A DNA stretch of 42,556 nucleotides, taken from Candidatus Zipacnadia bacterium. GTDB lineage: Bacteria > Armatimonadota > Zipacnadia > Zipacnadales > UBA5352. Numbering within the stretch: position 1 is the first letter of the stretch; each line of letters starts with the position of its first letter. The DNA is taken from assembly GCA_029820945.1 (NCBI GenBank), contig JALGUJ010000031.1, forward strand, positions 1 to 42,556, in the 5' to 3' direction. This document shows positions 31,400 through 39,851 of this stretch, piece after piece. Under the pieces are notes generated by a model, which saw nothing but the letters and a program-made list of their open reading frames with translations, was not told where the DNA came from and made no database searches. The position numbers and the translations under genes are program-made.

Positions 31400-31564
31400 G
31401 GCCCTGGTGCGCGCAATCGCCGGCGTTCATCCGCTAGAGACGCTATCGTGCGTGTGGTGTTCGTCGAGACGGGCATAGCGTCCCCGAGGCGAGTGCAGTA
31501 GAGAGAGGGACGCGTGGCGAAACCACACGGTGAGCCCGCCACCGCCGGCCCGGAGGTATGAACG

Positions 31565-33197
31565 ATGTCGTTGCGTTGCGCCCGGAGTGCCCTCCTCGTG
31601 TGTGCCGGAGCCATCATGCTCCTGGCCACTGCGCTCCCCGCACAGGAGGGTCACCCGCTCGCGGTCTCCAGCGGCCACTATCCGCCGCAGGGCTACGTGT
31701 GGGAGAACAACGACCTCGGCCTGGCGGATGTCGTGCCGGAGCCGTGTGGACACCCGTCGAGGTCGAGGCTGGGCGGCTGCGCGTGTGGGGACGCGACTAC
31801 GTACTGGGCGACGGATCCCTCCCGCGGTAGATCACCACTCAGGGCATCGACCTGTTCGCGGAGCCACCGCGATTGGCGCTGATCATCGAGGGCGATGCAC
31901 CAAACTGAGAGCGCCCGAGTGAACCCGAGCCAACGGGGACGCGCGCCTCCTGGAGCAGCCGGGCCGAGACAGACCGATGGGAGGTGGTGGCATCCGCATC
32001 GCTGGAATACGACGGCTTCCTGCCGCCGAGCGCATGGCGTTGACCCTGCAGCGGATGCATGAATCCGGGGCGCACTTCATCCCCTACGGCTCGCTCTACG
32101 CCCTCCCCGCCACGCTGCCCGGCAGGGAGTGGGACAACTACGCCGAGATCTGGCGCACCGAGCGGCCCGGGGGAGCGATCATCAACGCCACGTGGGCGCG
32201 CCCGCAGGGAATCCCGGTGCGCGAACCGTCCGCGCACTACATCTGCCTCCATCCAAAGAGCGTCCGGGACTTCATCGTCTGGACGCACGTGCAGGCGCTC
32301 GACCGCTACGACACGGACGGCCTCTACTTCGATCTCGCCGCACCCAACTCGCCCTGCCGCAATCCCAGGCACGCGCAGCCGCCCGCCGAGGAAGACGTGC
32401 AGTACTACCCGGTCTGGTGGCAGAGACAGCTCATGAAGCGACTGTGGGTGGCCTGCAAGTCGCGCCGGCCGGAGTACCTCATCGCGATCCACCACGCCAA
32501 GTGCCCGATCACCGTGAGCGGCTTCGCGGACCTGGTGCTCTCCGGGGAGGCGCTCAACATGTTCTTCAAGGGCGACGACTTCAGCGTGGCGGCGGCCGCG
32601 GGCGATCCGGCGGCCTACGTCCCGGACTACGGCCGGGTCCCCGACGTCCTCACGGAGCTGCAGTACTCCCAGACGCTCGGCGTGATCAACACGCCGCTGC
32701 CGGAGATCAAGAAGTGGAACCGGGAGCTGATGGAGCAGCGGCCCGATCTCCTCGAGCGCTACACCCGCACGCTGCTGGCGCACGTCGTGGCCCTGGACAT
32801 TCCGGTCTACCCGAGCATGATGGACATGCACCTGTTCGACGCGGTCATGGCGGCGCGCCAGCAGTTCGGCGGTATTGCAGACGCACAGTTCGTCCCCCCG
32901 TCGGAGTCCGAGCGGTTGCTCGCCGGCGCCCCGGCGGCCCTCACCGTGGCGATGCACCTCCGTCCCGGTGACACGAAGCTGCTGCTGGCGGCGTCGAACC
33001 TGACGGATCAGCCGATCTGGGAAACCGTCCGGCTCCATCCTCAGGCGCTGGCGGACGCCGGCGTGAGCCTGCCGCCCGACGCGGCGTTAACCGATGCGAT
33101 CGCGGGCGAACCGCTCCCCGGTGACCTCGCCACCGGCTGGCGCGTGGACGTTCCGCCCCAGGACTTCCGTCTACTGCTGCTCGGCTCTGACCGTTAG
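31565..33197 (+). pseudogene. Decayed GH123/DUF6067-like glycoside hydrolase gene
   Basis: GGAGG at 31552-31556 and the ATG at 31565 start a good signal peptide (SALLVCAGAIMLLATALPAQ), then YVWENNDLGLADVVPEP. A TG dinucleotide expansion at 31745-31748 shifts the frame to WTPVEVEAGRLRVWGRDYVL, a GH123/DUF6067-type beta domain. That frame meets TAG at 31828 and TGA at 31906 but remains alignable to about 32020. There a junction joins it, out of frame, to the barrel domain (FIPYGSLYALP, RYDTDGLYFDLAAP, HVVALDIPVYPS), which is open to 33197. The middle of the protein is missing. A 406-residue frame from 31977 is this remnant, not an intact gene. Confidence 0.75.
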
Positions 33198-33273
33198 CGC
33201 AGGACTCGGCTCACGACCGGGGAAACGTCACACGGACGCAGCCGGTGCCGACATGTGCCACAGGGAGGACCCA

Positions 33274-34665
33274 ATGATGCCTTCGACGCGCACTTCCGAC
33301 ATTACCGTTGAGGAGCTGGAGATCATCCTCGAGCCGCAACACGCGCGCACTCCGCTGAAGTTCGGCGGCGTGGTCGTCGAGAGCCTGCCCTTCTGCAGGA
33401 TCCGCGCCAAGGTTGAGAACGGCCTACACGAGATCGCCGAGGGTTGGGGCGGCATCTTCGTCATGGACGCGTGGGGCTGGCCCGACGCGGCGGTCAGCCA
33501 CGAGGATAAGCAGCGCGTGATGCAGCGCACCATTGACGGCTACGTCCACCTGGTGACCACGCACCCCGGGCCCTTCCACCCGATCGAGCTGTTCATGGCA
33601 CTGGAGGACGACCTGGCGCGCATCAGCCGCGAGGCATGCCGGGCCGAGGGCGTGGCGGTCGAGCAGCCCTTCCTCAACGCACTGGTCTGCGCGTCGCCGG
33701 TGGACGCGGCGCTGCACGATGCCTTCGGGAACGTCAACGGCATCGACAGCTACGCGGGCTACGGGCCCGAGTTCATGGACGACCTGAGCCGCTGGCTGGG
33801 GCCCGAGTTCGCGGGCGAGTACCCCGAGCAGTACATCCGCGACGAGTACCTGCCGAGGGTCCCCATCTTCCACCTCGTCGGCGGGCTGGACAAGCTCACT
33901 CGCGACGAGCTGGACGGCTCCGATCCCGACGACGGCCTCCCTAACTGCCTGGCGGACTGGATCCAGTACGAGGGTATGTATTGCCTGAAGGTCAAGCTGC
34001 GCGGCAACGATCTTGACTGGGACATCGACCGGATGATCGCCGTGTACGAGGTCGGTCGCGAGGAGCTGGATCGCCTGGGCATTGACGAGATGCACCTCAC
34101 CGCCGACACGAACGAGATGTGCGAGAGCCCCGACTACATCGTCGAGATGCTGCAGGCAATCCGAGAGCGCTCCCCGGAATGCTACGAGCGCACTCTCTAC
34201 ATCGAGCAGCCGACCGGCCGCGACCTGGAGGTCCACGACCACGACATGCGCCCGATCGCCGCACTCAAGCCGGTGATCGTGGACGAGAGCCTGACGACGC
34301 TCGACACCTTCGACCGCGCCATGGAGCTGGGCTGGTCCGGCGTGGCGCTCAAGACCTGCAAGGGCCACTCCTCGGACATGCTCTTCGCCTCGAAGGCGGG
34401 GAAGCTGGGCGTCCCCTACGCGGTGCAGGACCTGACGAACCCGTCGCTGGCGCTCATCCACTCCGTCGGGCTGGGTGCGCGGCTGCACACGATCATGGGC
34501 GTCGAGGCCAACTCGCGGCAGTTCTTCCCGGCCTCAACCTCCGAGGCTGAGAAGCGCGTGCATGAGGGGATCTTCAGCCTCGAACGCGGCGAGGCCGATA
34601 CCTCGAGCCTGCGCGGCACGGGACTGGGCTACCAGATGGACAGGATCTTGGCCTCAGGGCCGTAG
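33274..34665 (+). CDS. Enolase-superfamily protein (mandelate racemase/muconate lactonizing-like)
   Basis: A 463-residue protein. The capping domain is at about 10-200. The barrel carries LKVKLRG (K239, K241), LTADTNE (D278), YIEQP (E311), IVDESL (D337, E338) and ALKTCKGHS (K360, K363), the usual acid/base and magnesium-ligand positions. GGGAGG at 33263-33268 fits the ATG at 33274 or 33277. The protein is longer than most sugar-acid dehydratases, with an extended capping domain. It directly follows the dead hydrolase gene and precedes a membrane protein. Probably dehydrates or epimerises an acid sugar; substrate unknown. Confidence 0.87.
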   Translation: MMPSTRTSDITVEELEIILEPQHARTPLKFGGVVVESLPFCRIRAKVENGLHEIAEGWGGIFVMDAWGWPDAAVSHEDKQRVMQRTIDGYVHLVTTHPGPFHPIELFMALEDDLARISREACRAEGVAVEQPFLNALVCASPVDAALHDAFGNVNGIDSYAGYGPEFMDDLSRWLGPEFAGEYPEQYIRDEYLPRVPIFHLVGGLDKLTRDELDGSDPDDGLPNCLADWIQYEGMYCLKVKLRGNDLDWDIDRMIAVYEVGREELDRLGIDEMHLTADTNEMCESPDYIVEMLQAIRERSPECYERTLYIEQPTGRDLEVHDHDMRPIAALKPVIVDESLTTLDTFDRAMELGWSGVALKTCKGHSSDMLFASKAGKLGVPYAVQDLTNPSLALIHSVGLGARLHTIMGVEANSRQFFPASTSEAEKRVHEGIFSLERGEADTSSLRGTGLGYQMDRILASGP

Positions 34666-34712
34666 CGGCGCTCTACCGTTCGAGGCGCCCGGGGGCGAAG
34701 GAGGCCGGACCG

Positions 34713-35912
34713 ATGGCGAAGCCTCGACCGGGTCTCGTCGCAGGCCTGGCGCGCAGCGTTCTCTTCGTGGCGACCCAGGCGACGGCCTACCTTGGGCTGG
34801 CCACAGCTCTGTACTGGCTGGCGCGCCGCGGGGGAGCACCGCTCTATCCCGCCGACGCCATGTTCCTCATCACCGGCAGAGCGTTGCTCGCAGCGCTGGT
34901 CTTCGCCGCACTGTGGTTCCTCGTCGGCCTGGCTCACACGCTCGGCCGGGAGGAGTCCCTGGGAGTGGCCGTGCTGTCTGTGTTGCTCATTGCGGCCGCC
35001 GCACCGGTCGGCTGGCTGGCGTTCTTCCTCGAGGGCAGCTCATGGGCCAGCTGGCTCGTAGGCCTCCTGTTGGCGGGCTTCGGGATCTTCATGGCCTGGA
35101 GCGCGCTTGAGGGTGAGGTCGAGTGGCCAGAGGGAGCATGGGCGGTCGCGGTGTGGCTGGGGCCGGCGTTCTTCGGCGGCGGCCTGGGAGCCGTGGCCGT
35201 CCACCGCCTCAGCCAGATGGACGCGCCGGCGTACGTGCGCGTGCCCCCACAGGGCGCTGACGTGGTCGTCGTGGCCGGTGGTGAGCGAGTGCCGGCGCCA
35301 CCGGGGCGCCACTGCCTCGTGTTGGAGAGGCGTGGCGATCACTACGTGCTTGCGGCGACGTCGGGGCAGGACGCCGAGGGTCGGAGGACGATCGTGCCCG
35401 CAGACCCACTGGGAATCGCGTTGGGCACCGAGCCCGCCCACGAGCAGCTCGCCATCGCCGTGAATGCCACCGTGCCTGTCAGTGAGCTGCAGGCGCTGTG
35501 GCGGTTCTCGGGCCCCCTCGGGAAGGGACTGCTGTGGCTGTCGGGCGCAGCCGCCGGGCTGATGGCGGCCTTCGTGGTCGTCGTCCTGGCAGGCGTCGCG
35601 TACTTCTGCTGCCCACCCCTGATGGCTGCGGCCTACGTGGCCGCGGCGGTCCTCATCCCTCGCGCCATACTGGGCTCTGGATCGGAGCACCGGCTGGACG
35701 CCGTGATCGTCAGCGTGGTCGCTCTGGCCGTGGTCGGAGTGGTACTGGTGCCCTTCGGGCGCTCCTCGCTCTGGCGCGTCCTCGCGGCGCTCCCGGCATC
35801 ACCAGATGCGATCCAGCCGCTCCCATGCGAGCGCTTCGCGAAGGTGGTCGCTGACCTCCTCGGCTATCTGGGCGGCATCCGTGGCCTGCGCTTCGGCGTC
35901 TTCGGGGTATAG
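34713..35912 (+). CDS. Polytopic membrane protein of unknown function
   Basis: The protein has 399 residues with about eight predicted membrane helices: five before residue 165, a soluble loop at roughly 165-265 (including PAPPGRHCLVLERRGDHYVLAAT), then three more to about 345. AAGGAGG at 34698-34704 lies 8 nt before the ATG. The final 36 or so residues are read from DNA that is antisense to the M48 protease 3' end, so this tail is probably a run-through without conserved function. No family recognised. The soluble loop could be a small sensor or binding domain. Confidence 0.75.
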   Translation: MAKPRPGLVAGLARSVLFVATQATAYLGLATALYWLARRGGAPLYPADAMFLITGRALLAALVFAALWFLVGLAHTLGREESLGVAVLSVLLIAAAAPVGWLAFFLEGSSWASWLVGLLLAGFGIFMAWSALEGEVEWPEGAWAVAVWLGPAFFGGGLGAVAVHRLSQMDAPAYVRVPPQGADVVVVAGGERVPAPPGRHCLVLERRGDHYVLAATSGQDAEGRRTIVPADPLGIALGTEPAHEQLAIAVNATVPVSELQALWRFSGPLGKGLLWLSGAAAGLMAAFVVVVLAGVAYFCCPPLMAAAYVAAAVLIPRAILGSGSEHRLDAVIVSVVALAVVGVVLVPFGRSSLWRVLAALPASPDAIQPLPCERFAKVVADLLGYLGGIRGLRFGVFGV

Positions 35913-36944
35913 GGTGACGATGACCTCTCCACGGGCGCAGACTGCCGGGTTCCCCTCATGCTCGCCGACCTGCACCTCATGCTCCATCAACCCGTCCGCC
36001 AGCAATTGGCTCAGCCGAGCGGCGATGGCCTCGCCGCGAGCCATAGGCGTGTCGTGCTCCGGGCCCGCCACCAGCACGCGGAAGATTTCCTTCTCCCAGA
36101 GGACCACGCGCACGACCGTCGCGCCATCCTCCTCGATCTCCTCGGCCTTCGGCCGCTCCCACTGCGTGGTGGCTCGCCGGTTGATCTCGCGGCCAGCGGC
36201 AGAGATCTGCTGCCTCAGTGCCCTCACGCGCTCATCGAGCGGAGGATGAGTTCGGTAGACACCTGGCTCGAGGTGCGGCGTGCGCCGCTCCTCCGCGGCC
36301 AGACGCTCCATGAAGGTCAGGAGCCCGACCGGGTTGTAGTCGGTATGGAGCAGGTACTCCACCGCGTGGGCGTCGGCCCGCCGCTCCATCTCAATGGAGT
36401 AGCCGCCCAGCACGCCCTGCCGTATGTACTCCCCCGCCATCAGCACCATCGAGATTTCTTCGCTGCTGGTACCCAACAGAATCGCGGCGATCACGCCCGC
36501 GACGCTTCCGGTGAACAGGTCCTTGTTCCGCTCCGCCTGGTAGAGCGCGTCGTAGGTGCAGTTGTGGCCCATCTCGTGAGCCAGCACGCCGGCCAGCTCG
36601 TGGTCCGACTCGACGCTCTCAAGCAGTCCCCTGGTGACATAGATGATGCCGCCGGGAAGGCTGAAGGCATTCGCCTCGTCGGTGTCGATCAGGCGCACAT
36701 CATACTGCACGTCGGGGCGGCCCGTGTGTGGCACGATGCGAGCCACGATCTCGTTGACGCGGGCCTGCGCCTCCTCGTCCTCAAACCGCTCGTACTCGGC
36801 GTCCACCTTGGCGGCCGCCTCCGCCCCGACACTCTTCTCGTACTCCTCGGAGAACGGCGGGTCGTCGGCCCGGGCAGGCAGGGCGAGGACGCCCATCAAC
36901 GCCAGGCACAATGACAGCCAGATTGCGATTGCACGTAATCTCAT
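35799..36944 (-). CDS. Secreted M48-family metalloprotease (BepA/YfgC-like)
   Basis: A 381-residue protein. The signal peptide ends at ALPARA (about residue 26). HEMGH (H123, E124, H127) and E187 in EMERRADAHA are the zinc site of M48 peptidases. NAFSLPGGIIYVTRGLL and THPPLDERVRAL are also typical of BepA/HtpX-like proteases. It probably degrades or chaperones misassembled envelope proteins. It is the last gene of the ECF-sigma cluster on this strand, 71 nt after the regulatory-domain protein. Its 3' end overlaps the convergent membrane protein by 114 bp. Confidence 0.93.
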   Translation of the reverse strand: MRLRAIAIWLSLCLALMGVLALPARADDPPFSEEYEKSVGAEAAAKVDAEYERFEDEEAQARVNEIVARIVPHTGRPDVQYDVRLIDTDEANAFSLPGGIIYVTRGLLESVESDHELAGVLAHEMGHNCTYDALYQAERNKDLFTGSVAGVIAAILLGTSSEEISMVLMAGEYIRQGVLGGYSIEMERRADAHAVEYLLHTDYNPVGLLTFMERLAAEERRTPHLEPGVYRTHPPLDERVRALRQQISAAGREINRRATTQWERPKAEEIEEDGATVVRVVLWEKEIFRVLVAGPEHDTPMARGEAIAARLSQLLADGLMEHEVQVGEHEGNPAVCARGEVIVTLYPEDAEAQATDAAQIAEEVSDHLREALAWERLDRIW

Positions 36945-37015
36945 TGCGTACCCTCAGACGTAACAGCAGGCCTGTCTGTTCCCCGGCGCAGCGCCCATCC
37001 GAGGTCTAATGGCGG

Positions 37016-37621
37016 CTACTTGGGCTGGAGCGTGACGTCCAGCCAGAGGCTCTCGCCCGCCGCGATTTGCTGACTGGGGTGCTTGGCCGTCTGGTAGCCC
37101 TGGGCGGCGACCAGGACGGTGTAGGAGCCGGGCGGATACCACTGAAGCTCGTAGACGCCCGTCGCCTTCTGAGGTCTCGCGGCCCCAATGGGAGCGTTGC
37201 GCTTGAACAGCACGAGGGTCGCCACGTCTACCGGCTCCCCCTGTGCGTTGCGCACGAACCCTACGATCCGCCCCAGGCGCTCGGCGTAGTCGGAGGCGTG
37301 CCTGCGCAGGGCGAAGACTAGGCGCGGGTTGCCCTGGCCGTCGTAGGAGATGGTCTTCGACTCGGTGACGTAGAGCTTCTTCGTGGCGATCACCGATATC
37401 TTCGCGGTCGCGTTGACGGTTGCACGCCAGGCGCCGTCGTCTCGCGTCTGCCCCACCGCGACCACTGCGTCGCCCGATACCACCACCACCAGCGCCTTTG
37501 CGAGCGGAGCATCCGTCTCCTTGTCCACGACCGACACCGACACCGTGCCCGCCTGCGCCACAGACACGGACAGGAGAAGCGCGGCTGCGACCGCCGCCAC
37601 GGCACCGCGTCTGAGCTTCAT
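37016..37621 (-). CDS. Secreted protein with two carboxypeptidase-regulatory-like (Ig-like) domains
   Basis: A 201-residue protein. The signal peptide is at 1-24 (AVAAALLLSVSVAQA). Two beta-sandwich repeats follow: VSVSVVDKETDAPLAKALVVV with DDGAWRATV, and GRIVGFVRNAQGEPVDVATLVL with YELQWYPPGSYTVLV. They resemble CarboxypepD_reg/PEGA-type domains, which usually bind carbohydrate or protein surfaces. It lies between the FecR anti-sigma gene and the M48 protease gene, so probably belongs to the same regulon. No enzyme motif. Confidence 0.85.
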   Translation of the reverse strand: MKLRRGAVAAVAAALLLSVSVAQAGTVSVSVVDKETDAPLAKALVVVVSGDAVVAVGQTRDDGAWRATVNATAKISVIATKKLYVTESKTISYDGQGNPRLVFALRRHASDYAERLGRIVGFVRNAQGEPVDVATLVLFKRNAPIGAARPQKATGVYELQWYPPGSYTVLVAAQGYQTAKHPSQQIAAGESLWLDVTLQPK

Positions 37622-37677
37622 TTCCCCATCACCTTCTCGTCGGTCTCGTCATGCCTCAGTCTGCCATTCGCTCGTCC

Positions 37678-38481
37678 CTACATCTGCATGACGCGTCTGG
37701 GGTCGGGCTTGAGCGTAATGGCACTGCCGGATGGCAGCGTCCGCGTTGCGCCGCGGGCGTCCACCGTGACCTCGCCCGCGATGACGCTCAGCCTCGCGGC
37801 CCCCTCGTCAGCGCTGGACTGCACGGAGAATACCGCGCCCTCCCCGGCGAACTCGCCCCAGGGGGTCGAGACGGTGAACGGGCCCCGGGCGTTTGTGAGG
37901 TCCACGCGCAGCCAGCCCTTGAACAGATCGATGGAGCCGCGCCCGATCCTGACGACGGCCTCCTCGCCCAGATCGAGCCGCGCGCCGCTGGCGAACTCCA
38001 GCACGATCGGCTCCTCGCCCAGCCCCCATGCCACCGTCTGCTCCTCCAGGCAGGCCCCCGTCTGCCCCGGATGTGCCACCCGCTGATTGGGCTCAAAGAC
38101 ATGCACCGCATCGCCCCCCGCCACGACCACCGCCGGCGCTGCGGGCTCGGGGCGGCGCAACATGGGCATCACGACGAGCAGCACGAGTGCGGCGGCCGCC
38201 AGAGCGACCGCTGCGGGCACCCAGGTGGCCCACATTCGACGCGTGGCCCGTGCCCGCGCGACTCGGCCGCGAGCGGCATCGTACAGGCCCTCCGGCGGAC
38301 AGCAGGCGGCCAGCCCGGCTCTGAGCGCTGCGTCAATGTCCCACAACTGCCTCGCTACCTCGGCGCAGCGCTCGCAGTTCCGCAGGTGCTCGTCCAGCAA
38401 CAGAGCGTCCTCGTCGGATAGCTCGCCATCCAGTCGCAAGTGAATCCGTCGTCTCGCGCCTTGGCAGTCAAGCGTCTTCAT
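37678..38481 (-). CDS. Membrane anti-sigma factor with zinc finger and FecR domain
   Basis: A 267-residue protein. The cytoplasmic N-terminus has the anti-sigma zinc finger H32-x3-C36-x2-C39 with C6 as likely fourth ligand. One membrane helix follows at about 83-107, then an extracytoplasmic FecR-like beta domain (about 125-260; GWLRVDLTNARGPFTVSTPWGEF, SVIAGEVTV). It would hold the ECF sigma factor inactive until an envelope signal. Its start overlaps the sigma gene's end by 14 bp, which supports coupled synthesis. Confidence 0.92.
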   Translation of the reverse strand: MKTLDCQGARRRIHLRLDGELSDEDALLLDEHLRNCERCAEVARQLWDIDAALRAGLAACCPPEGLYDAARGRVARARATRRMWATWVPAAVALAAAALVLLVVMPMLRRPEPAAPAVVVAGGDAVHVFEPNQRVAHPGQTGACLEEQTVAWGLGEEPIVLEFASGARLDLGEEAVVRIGRGSIDLFKGWLRVDLTNARGPFTVSTPWGEFAGEGAVFSVQSSADEGAARLSVIAGEVTVDARGATRTLPSGSAITLKPDPRRVMQM

Positions 38482-39070
38482 CGTTCGTCCCGGATGATGG
38501 CATCAGCATCTGGCGCAGCTTCTCGCGTCCTCTGTGCAGTCGGACCCGCGCGGTCCCAGGTGTGATCCCCAGCGTCTCAGCGACCTCGGCCACCGACGCC
38601 TCCTCCAGGTAGAACAGCGTCAGCGGGAGACGATAGGTATCATCGAGGCGACCAAGCGCCGCAACAGCCTTCGCCGCCAGCGGCGAGGGCTCCGGCTGAT
38701 CCGGCGCGGCCGGCTCCACATATGAGGCGTCCAAGGAAACCACCCGATCGGATCTACGCGCCCGTCGGCGCAGAAGCTGCAGGCACACCTTGGTCGCTAT
38801 CCCCCGCACCCACGGGCCGAACGCCCGCTCGGTGTCGAAGCGTGCGAGACTCTGGTAGGCGCGGAGGAATGTCTCCTGTGCCGCGTCTTCCGCGTCAGAG
38901 CCGTCGCAGAGCAATGACCAGCAGAGCCGGTAGACCGACCCGTGGTGCCGCGCGATGAGGCTGTCGAACGCTTCCGCGTCCCCGGAGCACGCCAACTCCG
39001 CCAGGTGGCCGTCGCCTCTGCTCGCAACTCCGGGCGCCGGTGCGCCCTCACGGGCACGGGTCTCCCCCAT
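38468..39070 (-). CDS. ECF-subfamily RNA polymerase sigma factor
   Basis: A 200-residue protein. Sigma region 2 spans about residues 36-100 (AFDSLIARHHGSVYRLCWSL, DAEDAAQETFLRAY) and region 4 about 130-190 (FYLEEASVAEVAETLGIT with PGTARVRLHRGREKL). The ATG at 39070 has GGAGG 7 nt upstream and is preferred to the one at 39088. The anti-sigma gene follows with a 14-bp overlap. Probably controls its own cluster and envelope functions. Confidence 0.95.
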   Translation of the reverse strand: MGETRAREGAPAPGVASRGDGHLAELACSGDAEAFDSLIARHHGSVYRLCWSLLCDGSDAEDAAQETFLRAYQSLARFDTERAFGPWVRGIATKVCLQLLRRRARRSDRVVSLDASYVEPAAPDQPEPSPLAAKAVAALGRLDDTYRLPLTLFYLEEASVAEVAETLGITPGTARVRLHRGREKLRQMLMPSSGTNDEDA

Positions 39071-39088
39071 GCGCCATCCTCCAAGCAT

Positions 39089-39116
39089 TGTTCGCCCACC
39101 GGCCTGCAGAAGTTAC
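39089..39116 (-). promoter_or_regulatory. Possible ECF-type promoter of the sigma gene
   Basis: Reading the minus strand, GTAACTT (39116-39110) is followed after 15 bases by CGAACA (39094-39089). GGAACTT-like -35 and CG-rich -10 elements are common for ECF sigma factors. The match is loose, so this is only a candidate for autoregulation. Confidence 0.25.
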
Positions 39117-39158
39117 ACGACTCGGTCCCTCACTCTCCCCCCGGGGGCTCGCCCATCG

Positions 39159-39578
39159 TCACACGTCGAACACGAGCTGCACCACTAGCGAATCCGCCTC
39201 CCGGCGCACGTCGAGGCCGTGGTAGGTCACGGCCTTTATGTCCTCGACCAGCACGTCCCGGGAACGCTCGAGCGGTACGACACCCACGTGGCACACAGCA
39301 GACCCCCGATCACCGCCGGTCACCTCAACCGATACCGGCACGAGCCCCTCGAGCTCAATCAGGAGGAGGATCTCCCTCACACAGTCAACCAGCAGATCCT
39401 CCGGGGTGTCTCCCTCTCCCTTCACCTCCACCCATCGCTCCGGCTGCACGGTCGCCGAGAGCATCAGGTCGATCATTCCACGCGCCGCCTGCTCGATCAG
39501 GCCGGCCAGATCTGGCGCCCATGCGCGGATGCTCAGGTCCGCTGTGTGCTCGACGCTCTCGTGGCCCGCTTCGGGCAT
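39159..39578 (-). CDS. Archease-family protein
   Basis: A 139-residue protein matching archease throughout: VEHTADLSIRAWAPDLAGLIEQAARGM, the segment EDLLVDCVREILLLIELEGLVP, then DIKAVTYHGLDV. Archease accelerates RtcB, the GTP-dependent RNA 3'-phosphate ligase used in tRNA splicing or RNA repair, and has acidic metal-binding residues. No RtcB gene is in view. It stands alone between the sigma gene and the divergent CapA-like gene. Confidence 0.9.
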   Translation of the reverse strand: MPEAGHESVEHTADLSIRAWAPDLAGLIEQAARGMIDLMLSATVQPERWVEVKGEGDTPEDLLVDCVREILLLIELEGLVPVSVEVTGGDRGSAVCHVGVVPLERSRDVLVEDIKAVTYHGLDVRREADSLVVQLVFDV

Positions 39579-39743
39579 GGGCAGTATACACCTACTTGCT
39601 CAAGAAAGCCTCAACGCGCCTGGCACCGGCGCCTGCGGATCATTTCGCCCGCAACCGTCCCGGCGCCTGCAACCATCTCGTCCCGGATACAGGCCTCGCC
39701 TCAGGCAGGATCGCCTGGATGCTGCGCTGCCCGGCTGGGTCGA

Positions 39744-39772
39744 TTGACTTTCTGCCAGCAGTACACTAAGGT
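39744..39772 (+). promoter_or_regulatory. Possible sigma-70-type promoter of the CapA-like gene
   Basis: TTGACT (39744-39749) is 17 bp from TAAGGT (39767-39772), a TAnnnT-type -10 often seen in high-GC bacteria. It is about 80 nt before the CapA start. The rest of 39579-39851 holds nothing recognisable. Confidence 0.4.
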
Positions 39773-39851
39773 GTGTGCAGATGCGAGCCACTCGGGGGCT
39801 CAGCACCGTATCCCACCGAAAAGCAGGTACACCGACTTGTCCCCAGGCCAT

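Noticed and set aside
31977..33197. Treating the 406-residue frame as an intact hydrolase gene
   Set aside because: It lacks the signal peptide and N-terminal beta domain, which lie upstream in other frames with stops, and starts without a ribosome site.
39583..39588. TATACT on the minus strand as the archease -10
   Set aside because: It lies only about 5 nt from the archease ATG and has no -35 at a suitable distance.
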